A stretch of 40,180 nucleotides of DNA from Nostoc indistinguendum CM1-VF10. GTDB taxonomy: Bacteria; Cyanobacteriota; Cyanobacteriia; Cyanobacteriales; Nostocaceae. Position 1 is the stretch's first letter. Each line of letters begins with the position of its first letter. The translations under genes and the position numbers were made by a program. The notes under the pieces were generated by a model. It did not search any database. It saw only the letters and a list, made by a program, of their open reading frames with translations, and was not told the DNA's origin. Below are positions 16,102 to 26,082 of the stretch, in pieces. The stretch is taken from positions 1 to 40,180 of the forward strand of contig JAHHHS010000066.1 in the NCBI GenBank assembly GCA_019359215.1, in the 5' to 3' direction.

Positions 16102-17946
16102 GTGAGTTACTGTATCAATCCCCTTTGCAATCACCGCCAAAATCCTAATTCTGATGATGTCAAAGAATGCCTATATTGTGGGACTTCGCTACTGATTAAT
16201 GATCGCATCCGCTTAGTCAAGCCATTGAGAGCGCTCACTGATGATCCGTACAATTACATTGAAGTGTTTGAAGTAGATGACGCTGGTACTCAATGGAATC
16301 CTGTTCGCAAACAACGAGTCATGAAAGTTTTGAAATGGAACTCGCCTAAGCTGGTTGAACTAATAGAGCGGGAATCTCTTTGTTTACAGATAATCCGACA
16401 TTGCGGTATTCCTAGAAGCACTATAGATGACTTTTTTGCTTTAGTTCCTCGCAATAATTCTTTAACATTGTATTGCTTAGTTATGGATAAAGTTGAGGGG
16501 CAAAATTTAGAGGAATGGTTGGAGTCTAATAGCTCAATTTCACAATCTCTAGCATTAGAATGGCTACGACATTTGGTTGATATCCTCGATACAGTACACC
16601 GCTCTAATATTTTTCATCGAGATATTAAGCCTTCTAATATAATTCTTCAGCCAAGTGGTCAATTAGCATTAGTTGATTTTGGTGCAGCACGGCAAGTAAC
16701 TAACACTTACCTAGCAAAAGTAAGTGGTAGTGGAGGTACTAGTACAGGTAGGGGAGGACGATATGAAATTACAGCTATTAGCACGCCTCTTTATTCCCCC
16801 CTGGAGCAAGTAAATGGTAAAGCAGTACCCCAGTCAGATTTTTACGCTTTGGGTCGGACTTTTGTCCACTTGACTACTGCTACTCAACTAATTGATTTGC
16901 CAACAGATAAAAAAACAGGAAACCTAGTTTGGAGAGATAAAGCACCGCAGATTGACAAACCTTTTGCTGATTTCATTGATGAGTTGATGGCTCCCTTGCC
17001 GGGGCAGCGGCCGCAAACGACTGAAGTAATTTTGCAACGGCTAGAAAAACTGCCTAAGCAAATTAAAAATTATAAATTAGCTAATTCTAAAGTATTTAAA
17101 TACAGCAAGTATACATTGATTGGTTTAGGAATTGTTGGGGGTGTCTTTCTATCTCTACCTCTAGCAGCAAACTATTTAGTAGCCCAAGGACGAAAGTTAG
17201 AAACAGTAAATAATTCTCAGGGTGCACAAGAGCTTTTTGGTTGGGCCATTAAAATTAATCCTCAATTAAAACTTAGTATTGCAGAATTTTACTTTAATAA
17301 GGCTTCTCGAAATATAGATGATTCTAAGATAGCTAGGAAGTATTATGAACAAGCAATTAAATATAACCCCAAAGATCCCTCTGCATATAATAATCTGGCA
17401 TTAGTTTGCCAAGATTTGCAAGATACTAAGTGTGTAACTGAAAATTATGAAAAAGCTTTTAAGCTTAGGACTAATAATTGGCAAGGACATTATGGGTTAG
17501 GACGTTTTTATGAAGATCAGCAAAAATATGATTTAGCTGAAAAAGAATATCAATTAGCTATTCAAGAAAGTGATAAAGCAATACTTGCTGTAGCTGCTTT
17601 ATCAAGATTGAAAAATATAAATAATGAGCATGAGGCAGCAATTACTTTAGCCTTACAAGGGTTGCAAGAAACTAAAGATCCTGAAATACAAGCAGCCCTG
17701 TATAAAGATTTAGGCTGGGCAAGATTGAAGCAGAATAAGTTAAGTGAGGCTAAAAAATATTTAGAAAAGGCAATTCAATTAGATGGAAGAACAGATGCTT
17801 CCTGCTTATTGTCTCAGGTTGAAGAAGCTTTAGGTGAAAAAGATACCGCCAGAATTTATATAGAAGTATGTCTGTTAGCCAAGTCTACTTTACCAGAGGT
17901 TTTCGACTGGAGGCAAGAGTTACTAGACCGCATACTTAAAAAATAG
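16102..17946 (+). CDS. Membrane Ser/Thr protein kinase with zinc ribbon and TPRs
   Basis: This 614-residue kinase has a zinc ribbon (Cys4, Cys9, Cys23, Cys26), a eukaryotic-type kinase domain (ATP lysine Lys75 in VMKVLKW, HRDIKPSN at 172-179, DFG at 192-194), one membrane helix at about 336-358 (LIGLGIVGGVFLSLPLAANY), and TPR repeats from about 370 to the end. The catalytic residues are all present, so it should be active, with the kinase in the cytoplasm and the TPRs on the far side of the membrane. The GTG start has AAGGAGG just upstream. It is followed by a secreted TPR protein on the same strand and lies opposite the NB-ARC gene, which suggests a shared signalling island. Confidence 0.9.
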   Translation: MSYCINPLCNHRQNPNSDDVKECLYCGTSLLINDRIRLVKPLRALTDDPYNYIEVFEVDDAGTQWNPVRKQRVMKVLKWNSPKLVELIERESLCLQIIRHCGIPRSTIDDFFALVPRNNSLTLYCLVMDKVEGQNLEEWLESNSSISQSLALEWLRHLVDILDTVHRSNIFHRDIKPSNIILQPSGQLALVDFGAARQVTNTYLAKVSGSGGTSTGRGGRYEITAISTPLYSPLEQVNGKAVPQSDFYALGRTFVHLTTATQLIDLPTDKKTGNLVWRDKAPQIDKPFADFIDELMAPLPGQRPQTTEVILQRLEKLPKQIKNYKLANSKVFKYSKYTLIGLGIVGGVFLSLPLAANYLVAQGRKLETVNNSQGAQELFGWAIKINPQLKLSIAEFYFNKASRNIDDSKIARKYYEQAIKYNPKDPSAYNNLALVCQDLQDTKCVTENYEKAFKLRTNNWQGHYGLGRFYEDQQKYDLAEKEYQLAIQESDKAILAVAALSRLKNINNEHEAAITLALQGLQETKDPEIQAALYKDLGWARLKQNKLSEAKKYLEKAIQLDGRTDASCLLSQVEEALGEKDTARIYIEVCLLAKSTLPEVFDWRQELLDRILKK

Positions 17947-18053
17947 TATCCTCTGAATCAATTTATCAGATATTTATCATAAACAAAATTTTATATAGAG
18001 ATGAATATAGTTACTACGCCTATATAATAACAGGATATAAACAGTTATTTATA

Positions 18054-19055
18054 GTGAAAGCAGTGAAAAACAGTATAAAAGTTTTGACAAGATTCTGCTT
18101 AAGCTTTCTACTCATGAAAGATACGTTATTGTTGGCAGGTGTACCGTTAGCCAGAACTAAAAGAAATCAGGTTCGTTGTGAGTTAAGTGGAAGACTAATA
18201 TCTCCAGGCGATAAACGCCTTCAAGCAGGAAGCTTAGTTTGTGATGGAGAAAAAATAGAAGTTTTAAATGGTGGTAGGATTAAATTTTTCTGTTTCAGTA
18301 CAGGAGAAATTTTAGATTTATCAAGTGGAGTTGTTTCTTCTGATATATGTGCCAAACCTGATTTGTCTAAGTCTGCTTGTTACACAGGTAACGGAGACTT
18401 CTGCCCAAGAACGCCAAAAGGCAGAGCAGGAGGAAACGATGAGCCGACAATCATTTATCCTTATGCTATGCCAACATTAAAACCACGCCCAGAAATCGTC
18501 TGGCTTCCTGTTACAAGTGCTACTTCTTATAAAATAAGGTTTGATTGTTATGATTCTAGTTGGGAAAGAGTTACAAATCAAACGAGATTGGCTTACCCTG
18601 CGGAAGAGAAACCTCTTGCATCTGGGCAAACATGTCAAATTCTTGTTTTCGCTTATAAGAAAGATAAAATTACTGGTGGAGATCCGTCAGTGATCTCTCT
18701 GTTACCACAGAATGAGGTTGCATGGATTAAAGATGCGGTCAAACAAATTAGTAAATTAAAACTTCCTCCAGATGAAGCTGCTCTTGACTTTGATGCTATA
18801 TTTATGTCAAGAGACCTTTTAGATGAAACAATTGAACAGTTAAACAATGTTGTTTCAGTAGGGACTAAAAATCCAACTGTTTACAGAGTACTGGGCGACC
18901 GCTATTTTCAGGCAGGTGTACTAGATCAAGCGAAGCGTCAATATTTAAAAGCATCTGAGTTAGTGAAAACTAGTAAAAACTCAACTGAGTTAAGGAAGGT
19001 GCAAGAGGGATTAAAGTTAGTAGACTATTACAACCAGCTTCCTACGAGTAGATAA
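18054..19055 (+). CDS. Secreted/periplasmic protein with Ig-like and TPR regions
   Basis: The 333-residue product has a hydrophobic N-terminal stretch (VLTRFCLSFLLM and TLLLAGVPLA) fitting a signal peptide or anchor. A beta-rich region follows at about 40-100 with a FecR-like feel (GSLVCDGEKIEVLNGGRIKF), then a fibronectin/Ig-like stretch near 150-215 (PEIVWLPVTSATSYKIRF), and a TPR-like C-terminus (YRVLGDRYFQAGVLDQAKRQ). It starts at GTG 18054, about 100 bp after the kinase gene, and is probably co-transcribed. Its end overlaps the convergent CHAT gene by 28 bp. It likely acts outside the cytoplasm in the same pathway; the precise role is unknown. Confidence 0.7.
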   Translation: MKAVKNSIKVLTRFCLSFLLMKDTLLLAGVPLARTKRNQVRCELSGRLISPGDKRLQAGSLVCDGEKIEVLNGGRIKFFCFSTGEILDLSSGVVSSDICAKPDLSKSACYTGNGDFCPRTPKGRAGGNDEPTIIYPYAMPTLKPRPEIVWLPVTSATSYKIRFDCYDSSWERVTNQTRLAYPAEEKPLASGQTCQILVFAYKKDKITGGDPSVISLLPQNEVAWIKDAVKQISKLKLPPDEAALDFDAIFMSRDLLDETIEQLNNVVSVGTKNPTVYRVLGDRYFQAGVLDQAKRQYLKASELVKTSKNSTELRKVQEGLKLVDYYNQLPTSR

Positions 19056-21520
19056 GGGGCCCAATGATAAGGGTTATTGTACTCAGGAATCGCCATCAAA
19101 CTTATTTGTGCAAGTCTTAAAGCCTCTGCTTTGTGAATACCCTTCTTGAGATTTTTGTAAAATTCATTCATGAGAACAACACTAGATTTAGAATCTACTA
19201 ACCACAGAGTAGCTATTATACTTCTGGCACCTGCTTGCGCTGCTACACCAGCAATTCCCAATGCTGATATCTTATTACCCTTGGCAGTTTGGCACGCACT
19301 TAGTACCAATAACTCAATTGCATCTTGACGGATTTGAGCTTTAGCTTTTAGCAAAGTGCCAAACTGTCCAATGTTGACTAACTCATCCCAAGTGAAAAAT
19401 CCGGTTTTTCTAGAAATAGAGCTAAATTGAGCATGTGTTGTTAAGTGAAGAATAGTAAAATCTTTTTTATTCAGTTCTTCACTAAAGCGTTTGGTATTAA
19501 ATTCTTTATTGAGCAAGCCTACTGAGGAATTGGTTTGTTTTTTAATATTTGCTATCTCTGCTTCCACATCAGGTAGAGGTTTTAGTCCTTTAGGAGCATC
19601 AGGGTCATAAAAGCTAGGAGCAAATGTGGAAATTCCACCAATTAGAGCATTTGAATGTTCTTGAGATAAAGCTCGAGGCTGGCGAACTTTAGACCCTAAA
19701 GTTTCTGAGGAGCTATAGTGCTGAAATAAATAATCTTTTCCATCATAAAGTATACCCATTGGTAAACTTTGAAAAGATTTGTCTAGAACAAATACTAAAG
19801 TTCCACTTGAAGGCAAAGATTTCTTAAGAGGTTCAATTAGCTGCTTATAAAGTGCTTGAGAATGTGGAGTGATAAGATTCTTGCCGTTGGAAATAAGCTC
19901 TTTGTTTTGTAAGATGCTTAACAGAGCATTAACATGATTTTTAACTAACTTGGAATCAGCAGAATGATGATGAATAGAAAAATCTGGGAATTGGGCAAAT
20001 ACTTGTATAGTGTCGTCTAGGTCGATAATGTGAATAATTGCTGATGCGCCAGCGAAATTATCAATTTTATCTAAAGCAATAAGGTCGAGTTTGCCACACT
20101 TTAGATAATCCTCCAACTGTGCTAATTGAAGCTGTTGGTTGGTTTTTATTACTTTGCGTTCAAAATTAGGATATTGTCCTGCTATCAGCAGTCGCATGTA
20201 ATTCCGGTATACAGGCTCTACTTTCTCATAAAAGAAAAACTGTGCATCTAAATTGCTATGCAAGAGATTATCACGAATTTGTGTTATGCTATCAATCGCC
20301 GCACTGTAAGCTTGAATAGCTCTTTCGTCTTTACCCTGTTTTTGGAATAAATTCCCTAACTGCTGTTGCCATTCATAAGCAACATCTGCATCATTAATGG
20401 ACTGAGCTAAACTTAAAGCTTCTTCAAAATATGTTTGCGATTTGTATGAATTTAACTTACCTAAAGCACCTAAACTTTTAGATTTTAAAAGTTGATTGTT
20501 AATATTTTTAGCTATTTCTAAGGCAGATGTAGTATACTGAATAGCTACCGATTGCAATGATTGATTCTGAATTTTGCTTAGGCTTTTAGCAAATTTAAGT
20601 TGAGCTTGAATACATTGTTCAGGCGACAATTGATAAAAAACTGAAGAGCTTTGCAATATAATATCTACTAAAGGTTGAATTTGCTGATTAACTTTTGTAT
20701 GAGTATTCACTAGCTTAGGTTTATCTATTAGCCATTCATCAAAGTCTAGTAATAAGTTTAAACGGTTCAGTTGTGCTTGTAGTTTTATTTCTTGTGGAGA
20801 ACTTGCCCGATCTACTAAAAGTTGGTATGTATCAAGTGACTCCTGCGCTTTCTGTGGAATCGAGTCTACAATTGTCTCTCTAAAGACTGGTTCCTCTATC
20901 CATTTGTATTCATCTCGCGCTCGTTGATAGATGGACTGTTTTGTATTACCCAATGACAGCAAAATATCGCTAATTCCTTTTGAAGATGTTTGTTTAGCGA
21001 ATAATAATGTTTTTTCCAGAATTAGCTCAGATTCATTTAACTTGCCAACTAAGCGTAGAACTTGCCCCATGCTTTGTAATCCCAATAAGCTTATTGGTGT
21101 TATTTTTAACTGATGTATTGCTGCTATCAGTTGTGACTTCTCGTATTGGGTAAATTCTAATATTGTTGGGTTACAATTCCAATTATTTAATTTTAGAGCC
21201 TCCACAAGTTTCTCACAAGCCTGAGAGTGTAAACCTAATTTTTGCAAGGCAAAATTTTGATTAATCAGGCTCCCACTAACACCTTCGGCATCTTTGATCT
21301 GATGATAAATTTTCGTGGCTTGTTGCCAGCTGTCAAGAGCCTCTGCTGCTTGACCTTGATTTAATTGTTTTCTACCCACTTGGGTTAAAAGTTCAGCCTG
21401 TTGTATATGTGTTTCTTTCTCCGTTGACTGAGCCAGCAATAGAGATGATTGAGTTAAAACTATTGATAAAGCTAGAATGCCTAAAAGAGCATGTTTTAGG
21501 CAATATCTCCATTTAATCAT
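19028..21520 (-). CDS. Exported TPR-CHAT (caspase-like) protein
   Basis: The 830-residue product has a signal peptide (ALLGILALSIVLTQSSLLLA), TPR-type repeats over about residues 30-440, and a C-terminal CHAT domain. The catalytic dyad of the caspase-HetF superfamily is visible: His696 in LTTHAQ and Cys743 in LSACQT, with AGARSIIATLW and YHWAPYLLVGSWL as the typical ending. CHAT domains are cysteine peptidases, but an exported one is less usual. The start lies 4 bases after the stop of the TPS exoprotein gene, so the two form an operon. The 3' end overlaps the secreted TPR gene on the other strand. Likely substrates are extracytoplasmic, possibly the partner exoprotein; this is an inference. 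Confidence 0.85.
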   Translation of the reverse strand: MIKWRYCLKHALLGILALSIVLTQSSLLLAQSTEKETHIQQAELLTQVGRKQLNQGQAAEALDSWQQATKIYHQIKDAEGVSGSLINQNFALQKLGLHSQACEKLVEALKLNNWNCNPTILEFTQYEKSQLIAAIHQLKITPISLLGLQSMGQVLRLVGKLNESELILEKTLLFAKQTSSKGISDILLSLGNTKQSIYQRARDEYKWIEEPVFRETIVDSIPQKAQESLDTYQLLVDRASSPQEIKLQAQLNRLNLLLDFDEWLIDKPKLVNTHTKVNQQIQPLVDIILQSSSVFYQLSPEQCIQAQLKFAKSLSKIQNQSLQSVAIQYTTSALEIAKNINNQLLKSKSLGALGKLNSYKSQTYFEEALSLAQSINDADVAYEWQQQLGNLFQKQGKDERAIQAYSAAIDSITQIRDNLLHSNLDAQFFFYEKVEPVYRNYMRLLIAGQYPNFERKVIKTNQQLQLAQLEDYLKCGKLDLIALDKIDNFAGASAIIHIIDLDDTIQVFAQFPDFSIHHHSADSKLVKNHVNALLSILQNKELISNGKNLITPHSQALYKQLIEPLKKSLPSSGTLVFVLDKSFQSLPMGILYDGKDYLFQHYSSSETLGSKVRQPRALSQEHSNALIGGISTFAPSFYDPDAPKGLKPLPDVEAEIANIKKQTNSSVGLLNKEFNTKRFSEELNKKDFTILHLTTHAQFSSISRKTGFFTWDELVNIGQFGTLLKAKAQIRQDAIELLVLSACQTAKGNKISALGIAGVAAQAGARSIIATLWLVDSKSSVVLMNEFYKNLKKGIHKAEALRLAQISLMAIPEYNNPYHWAPYLLVGSWL

Positions 21521-21524
21521 CGCT

Positions 21525-24050
21525 TTACTGTGTTGCTGGATAGGAAAGTTCTGCTACAGAATCGACCGATGTACACGGAATGGTAGAAAAAAAGCTATCA
21601 GGTGTAGCTTGATTAGGCGCTATCGCAACTAATTCGACGTTCCCTCTGGAATCTATTATCCAACTCTGAGCTTCAACAATTTCCGTAGTCTCTTTAATTA
21701 TTGATAGCTGTAACTTAGATGAAAGTTCATCGGACTTAGATGAAACAGAATTTTTCTGCCAGATAGGTTGACTATCTAGATGTTCGTCAAATTTAGGCGG
21801 TGGACTGTTGCTAGCCACAATTAACATATCACTTCCTGTGCCTGATTGTGCAGCACAACCCGATACCATATTAGGAGTTTCTGTAACAATTTCTGGGGCT
21901 GCTTTAATGCCAGTAGGATTAACGTTAAAGCTGTTGATCTGGACTGTACCATCAACTCCCAACTGTGAACGTGTGGTAATAGAGCTATCGGGAGATAAAA
22001 ATAATCCACGAGCATTTATCTGAATATTACCGCCGCGCCCCTCGAATGCATTAGCTTTTATGCTGCTGTTTTCTGAACCAGTTAGGATCTGTGTATTGAT
22101 CTTGATATTGCCGCCATTGCCGTTACCTTCGGCAGTTGCACTAATAGTACTGTTGCGTAGCTGTAAATTCTGTGTATTGATGTCGATATTGCCGCCTTCG
22201 CCGGAAGCAGTTGCGGTAGTGATAGAGCTTTTATTATCTAAAGTAATTGACCGAGCATTAATTGTAAGCCTTCCAGCATCAGTACTTGTTCCCTCATTGC
22301 TAACGCTAACTTGTCCACCATCTGTGATACGTAGACTACTAGTATTGATATTTACCTCTCCAGGGGAGCCACTTGGTACTGAAGGAACTCCGAATACTTT
22401 TTGGGTGTCTGAATCTGGTATAATCGCAGATGAACTTACCCTATTGCGTATCTCTAAATCGAAAGCGTTTATAGTAATACTTCCAGCAGAGCCAGAGCCT
22501 ATAGTGGAAGTATTAACTGTTGCCATATCCCCCACTACCATTTTTGATGTATTTATTATTAGATTGCCAGCATCTCCTGCACTAAAAGTTGAAGCAGCTA
22601 AATAGCTAGGAACATACTCTCTATCTGAATTAATCAATTCCACAGAGTTAAGTAAGTGTACAGAATTGGTTGCATTCAGAGTCACCGAACCTCCTGCGCC
22701 GATTCCACGAGTTAGAGATATAATCACTCCGCCATCCTCAGCTATCAACCGCCCTGTTGACACTGTGATGTCTCCTGCCTTCCCAGTAGTTAAAGTACTA
22801 GTAGTGATGTTGCTGGTAATAAAAGGATTAGAGGGTGAAAAACCAAGCAATTCTATAGAATCAGAGGCATTGATATTAATGCTACCTCCCTTGCCAGAAC
22901 TATAGGATCTACTGCTTATACCTGCTCCTTGCTGAATAACCATCCACTTAGTGGAGATGTCTATATCTCCTGCACTTCCAGAAGCTGTAGATTCAGTCCG
23001 CAAGATGCTAGGAAATCTTCCATCTGGAGAGATTCCGCTCAATTTCAGTAATTCAGAAGCATTGATACTAATACCGCCCGAAGGTTGTGAACCTTGGTTT
23101 TGAACTAAAATTATGGAGCCATCGCTTAATGAGATAAGCTTGCCCTGTATAGCAATAGAGCCACTATTATTCCCGCTAGTATCCACTAAGGTTTGTTGAG
23201 ACAAATGAATGTCCTTATAAGAAGATACCTCTTCGTATCCTAAAGTCCACCCTTGAACAATTGGAATAAGGCTGATCATACCAGAGTCAACACTGCTCAG
23301 TTCAATCCTTCCTCCCTCTGCTGTCAAAGTGGCACCCTCTAAAGTGACATTACCCCCTAATAAACCTAATGTTTTACCTGGTTGTACTGAGAGACCAGTT
23401 AAGGTACTACCCCTAATAATTGGTGAACGCAGTGTACTTGGAGCAGTTAAACCTTGACCTGTACCCTGTACCCGAATTGCACCTGAATTGCTCCCCAGTT
23501 GTAAGCCAACAGGAACACTAACAGTCAACAAGGGTGTCGCTTGAGGATTGGTAGCACTAAACTCAAACTCATCAGCAAATTTGACAGCACTGGCAGTACT
23601 TGCAAAAAACGAGCCACCAATATCTAATCGTGCATTTTTTCCAAAGATAACCCCATTGGGATTGATTAAAAATAAGTTGGCTATGCCGTTAGCTTTGAGC
23701 AACCCGTCTATGTTAGAAACTGATGAGCCTGTTACACGACCAAAAATATTCTGAATATTTTGAGCGTTGTTAAATAAAACCGTGCTGCTTGTAGGAATAG
23801 AAAACTGTTCAAAACTATGAAACAAGTTGCTATCCTTGATAGTGCCTCCATCAATGACTCTGGTATTATCCTGTAATGTAACAATAGAACTAACGGGTAA
23901 CGTTTTATCTGGTAGAACTTGTGCTGTAACTGATGGAGAGCCCAGCAAAAAAAAGAGGATGCTACCTTCAATACTCCAGAATTGTGTAGCACGCTGTTTC
24001 ACTGAACGCCCCTCTTTTATATTTGTGATTAATGAATGAATAAAATGCAT
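21525..24050 (-). CDS. Two-partner-secretion exoprotein (filamentous haemagglutinin type)
   Basis: The 841-residue product begins with an extended signal region, followed by a TPS domain (about 45-165) with typical motifs: FHSFEQFSIPTSSTVLFNN, IFGRVTGSSVSNIDG and NLFLINPNGVIFG. Beyond it are repeats of the beta-helix kind (GSAGDIDIST, GGSININASDS, GEGGNIDINTQNL), as in secreted adhesins. Near the C-terminus is a cysteine pair (SGCAAQ and IPCTSV) common in cyanobacterial members. Export needs an outer-membrane FhaC/ShlB-type transporter, which is not in the window. The CHAT protein gene follows after 4 bases, so the pair is co-transcribed. Confidence 0.85.
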   Translation of the reverse strand: MHFIHSLITNIKEGRSVKQRATQFWSIEGSILFFLLGSPSVTAQVLPDKTLPVSSIVTLQDNTRVIDGGTIKDSNLFHSFEQFSIPTSSTVLFNNAQNIQNIFGRVTGSSVSNIDGLLKANGIANLFLINPNGVIFGKNARLDIGGSFFASTASAVKFADEFEFSATNPQATPLLTVSVPVGLQLGSNSGAIRVQGTGQGLTAPSTLRSPIIRGSTLTGLSVQPGKTLGLLGGNVTLEGATLTAEGGRIELSSVDSGMISLIPIVQGWTLGYEEVSSYKDIHLSQQTLVDTSGNNSGSIAIQGKLISLSDGSIILVQNQGSQPSGGISINASELLKLSGISPDGRFPSILRTESTASGSAGDIDISTKWMVIQQGAGISSRSYSSGKGGSININASDSIELLGFSPSNPFITSNITTSTLTTGKAGDITVSTGRLIAEDGGVIISLTRGIGAGGSVTLNATNSVHLLNSVELINSDREYVPSYLAASTFSAGDAGNLIINTSKMVVGDMATVNTSTIGSGSAGSITINAFDLEIRNRVSSSAIIPDSDTQKVFGVPSVPSGSPGEVNINTSSLRITDGGQVSVSNEGTSTDAGRLTINARSITLDNKSSITTATASGEGGNIDINTQNLQLRNSTISATAEGNGNGGNIKINTQILTGSENSSIKANAFEGRGGNIQINARGLFLSPDSSITTRSQLGVDGTVQINSFNVNPTGIKAAPEIVTETPNMVSGCAAQSGTGSDMLIVASNSPPPKFDEHLDSQPIWQKNSVSSKSDELSSKLQLSIIKETTEIVEAQSWIIDSRGNVELVAIAPNQATPDSFFSTIPCTSVDSVAELSYPATQ

Positions 24051-24202
24051 TTGCTATTCATAGAACAAAGTCTGGCTATTATTTTTATTAAGAAAATTAT
24101 CAAGTCCAATTAACTCAGAAAAATTATTTCAAGTGGTACAGATGATACCAGGTGAGAAAAAAATTAATTTGCGTCCTAACTATGCCTTGTTCACAGAGGC
24201 TT

Positions 24203-25708
24203 TTACAACAACGCTTCTACTACTTGGTCAAAATTACGGCAATATACCTGTTGGTGATATTCTTGCCACTTTTCATTTGACGAGTGAGGGAAACCTGTCA
24301 ATGTTGCCTTTTGGACATATGTCACAAATGGGCGACGAAGATGCTCATATTTCTCAAAGGCTGTGGTTATAGCTTGCTTATTATCCCAGTTATTTTCGAG
24401 AGCGATGTTAGCAAGAATCGTTGCAATAGCTAGTGCATCTTCAAGTCCTTGATTAGCCCCTTGAGCTGTGAACGGAGGCATTCCATGTGCTGCATCACCA
24501 ACCAGTACAACTCGCCCGCTACTCCAGGGTGGTTGAAATTTGACAGGGTACTCTTCAGTATTAATGTCAATTTTGCTAGGAATTTGGATAGGATCTGAAA
24601 TGGTAGCGCGGTGAATGTAATATGGGCGCTGCTGCATATTAGTAGGGGGAGAGCTACCCACTAATTGCTTGAGTATGTGAGGAAAGCCTCCCTTTTCTAA
24701 CTCCTGTACAGCTAAATTAATCAAAGAACTTCCACACTTGCCCTGTAATGAATCCAAAGGCAAAGCCAGAGTTATGATATATCCAACTTGACTGCTTCGT
24801 TTACGAAATAACATCAATCTTGGTTTTTCTATCCAAGGTTGATCACTAAATACTTGATCATTACTGAGTGTTACAATTGATGAGTCTTGAAAAAATTTAT
24901 CTTGTAATTCTGTCCACAGCTCACTTGGTATTTCATCTGTTTCCATACAAGATATTGCTGCAAATCCTGAATATTTAGGCTGTGCAAAATCAGAATATGG
25001 ACTATTTTTGTAAAGAACTTTACGAATTGTAGAGTTAATCCCGTCTGCTGCAATAATTAACTTAGATCGAAGCGATTTTGTTTCTAATTGTTTGGGGGCA
25101 GTATTTGAACTCTCGAACTGTGTATCATTATGTTTATTTTCGTTTGTCCAATGAGCATAGAGGTTGGTTTCTATGCTTGTATTAGATACGCAATCTATTC
25201 GGACACACCCATTTTCTGGTTCATCCACAACATTGATGCAACGGTGATTAGCTTGAACCTGCTCCTGAGGTAGTAGATGTCTTAAGGTTGTCTGCAAATC
25301 ATACCAAGGAACTGACACTCGACCTTCCCCATAATCTTTAAACCAGTCGTCGAACCCAAGAGGTATTGATCGAATTAACTGCCCCTGCAAATTTTTGTAA
25401 ACCCATCTAGGAGAAGTCTTTGGAGGTTTTTGTTCCTGATTAGTTTTAATAGTTTTCTCGTTATTAGATTGTTGAGGATTAAAGAGCCTAACACTAGTTT
25501 TCCTGACCTCTTCGTAAGCGTTAGAATCTAAACATTTGAGAGCTTTTAATCCATTTGGGAGAAGATCCAACCCATGACCAACCTGACGGAAGGTACGAGT
25601 TTGGTCGATAACAAGAACATTTTCTATACCATGCTTGCGTAAGCCAATAGCAGTTGCTAATCCAACGGGGCCAGCACCAACAATTACAACATCATATATT
25701 TTTTCCAT
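24203..25708 (-). CDS. FAD-dependent monooxygenase/oxidoreductase
   Basis: The 501-residue product is a class A flavin monooxygenase of the PHBH/zeaxanthin-epoxidase fold. The Rossmann FAD motif GAGPVG is at residues 11-16, a DG-type motif (LIIAADGINSTIRK) near 220 and the GD motif (VVLVGDAAHGMPPFTAQGAN) near 395-420, all in order. Such enzymes hydroxylate or epoxidise aromatic or terpenoid substrates with NAD(P)H. A low-complexity insert (about 190-215, with SSNTAPKQLETKS) is unusual. The substrate cannot be read from the sequence, and no pathway genes adjoin it. The start is ATG at 25708. Confidence 0.85.
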   Translation of the reverse strand: MEKIYDVVIVGAGPVGLATAIGLRKHGIENVLVIDQTRTFRQVGHGLDLLPNGLKALKCLDSNAYEEVRKTSVRLFNPQQSNNEKTIKTNQEQKPPKTSPRWVYKNLQGQLIRSIPLGFDDWFKDYGEGRVSVPWYDLQTTLRHLLPQEQVQANHRCINVVDEPENGCVRIDCVSNTSIETNLYAHWTNENKHNDTQFESSNTAPKQLETKSLRSKLIIAADGINSTIRKVLYKNSPYSDFAQPKYSGFAAISCMETDEIPSELWTELQDKFFQDSSIVTLSNDQVFSDQPWIEKPRLMLFRKRSSQVGYIITLALPLDSLQGKCGSSLINLAVQELEKGGFPHILKQLVGSSPPTNMQQRPYYIHRATISDPIQIPSKIDINTEEYPVKFQPPWSSGRVVLVGDAAHGMPPFTAQGANQGLEDALAIATILANIALENNWDNKQAITTAFEKYEHLRRPFVTYVQKATLTGFPHSSNEKWQEYHQQVYCRNFDQVVEALL

Positions 25709-25813
25709 AAAGCAAAAGAAAGCCGAGTAAACACCAGACTAAATCTGACAGGGAACTTCAAACAGTGTATCAGTGTATTAGCATATTAATACCACATCAC
25801 AGAAATTTTTATC

Positions 25814-25999
25814 CTATGAAATAAAAACTTTTGTAAAATCGTTGAGAGAAAAACTCATGATTGATGGGGGCTTTTGGTCATCCTTTATAAGTGCTAGTGC
25901 TGTTGGTATTGGTAAATAGAGTGCAGAGACGGAAGCCGTACCAACACAGATAATAGAGAGGGATAACAGTGCAAGTAAAAGAGGGTATTTGATAGCCAT
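25814..25999 (-). CDS. Small secreted hypothetical protein
   Basis: The 61-residue product has a clear signal peptide (KYPLLLALLSLSIICVGTAS, then VSALYL) and a short polar tail of about 30 residues (IKDDQKPPSIMSFSLND). It lies alone between the monooxygenase gene and a broken membrane-protein gene. No family is recognised. It may be a short secreted peptide or the N-terminus of a decayed exported protein. Confidence 0.45.
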   Translation of the reverse strand: MAIKYPLLLALLSLSIICVGTASVSALYLPIPTALALIKDDQKPPSIMSFSLNDFTKVFIS

Positions 26000-26082
26000 A
26001 TTAAATATATACTCTGATTGAGTAGAAATTGTATGGTTAAGATTGTATTATTTTGTATAACTGATAACACGAAGCCTAGATA

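Noticed and set aside
22060..22605. Long open frame on the plus strand (181 codons) opposite the TPS exoprotein gene
   Set aside because: It is antisense to repetitive beta-helix coding sequence, and its composition (Leu/Val/Pro/Ser-rich, monotonous) is what the repeats generate in reverse.
21525..23700. Repeated GGSININ-type units considered as a CRISPR-like or DNA repeat array
   Set aside because: The repeats are at protein level with variable spacing and are typical beta-helix units of an exoprotein.
24133..24372. Plus-strand frame over the end of the monooxygenase gene
   Set aside because: Most of it is the reverse of conserved monooxygenase coding sequence.
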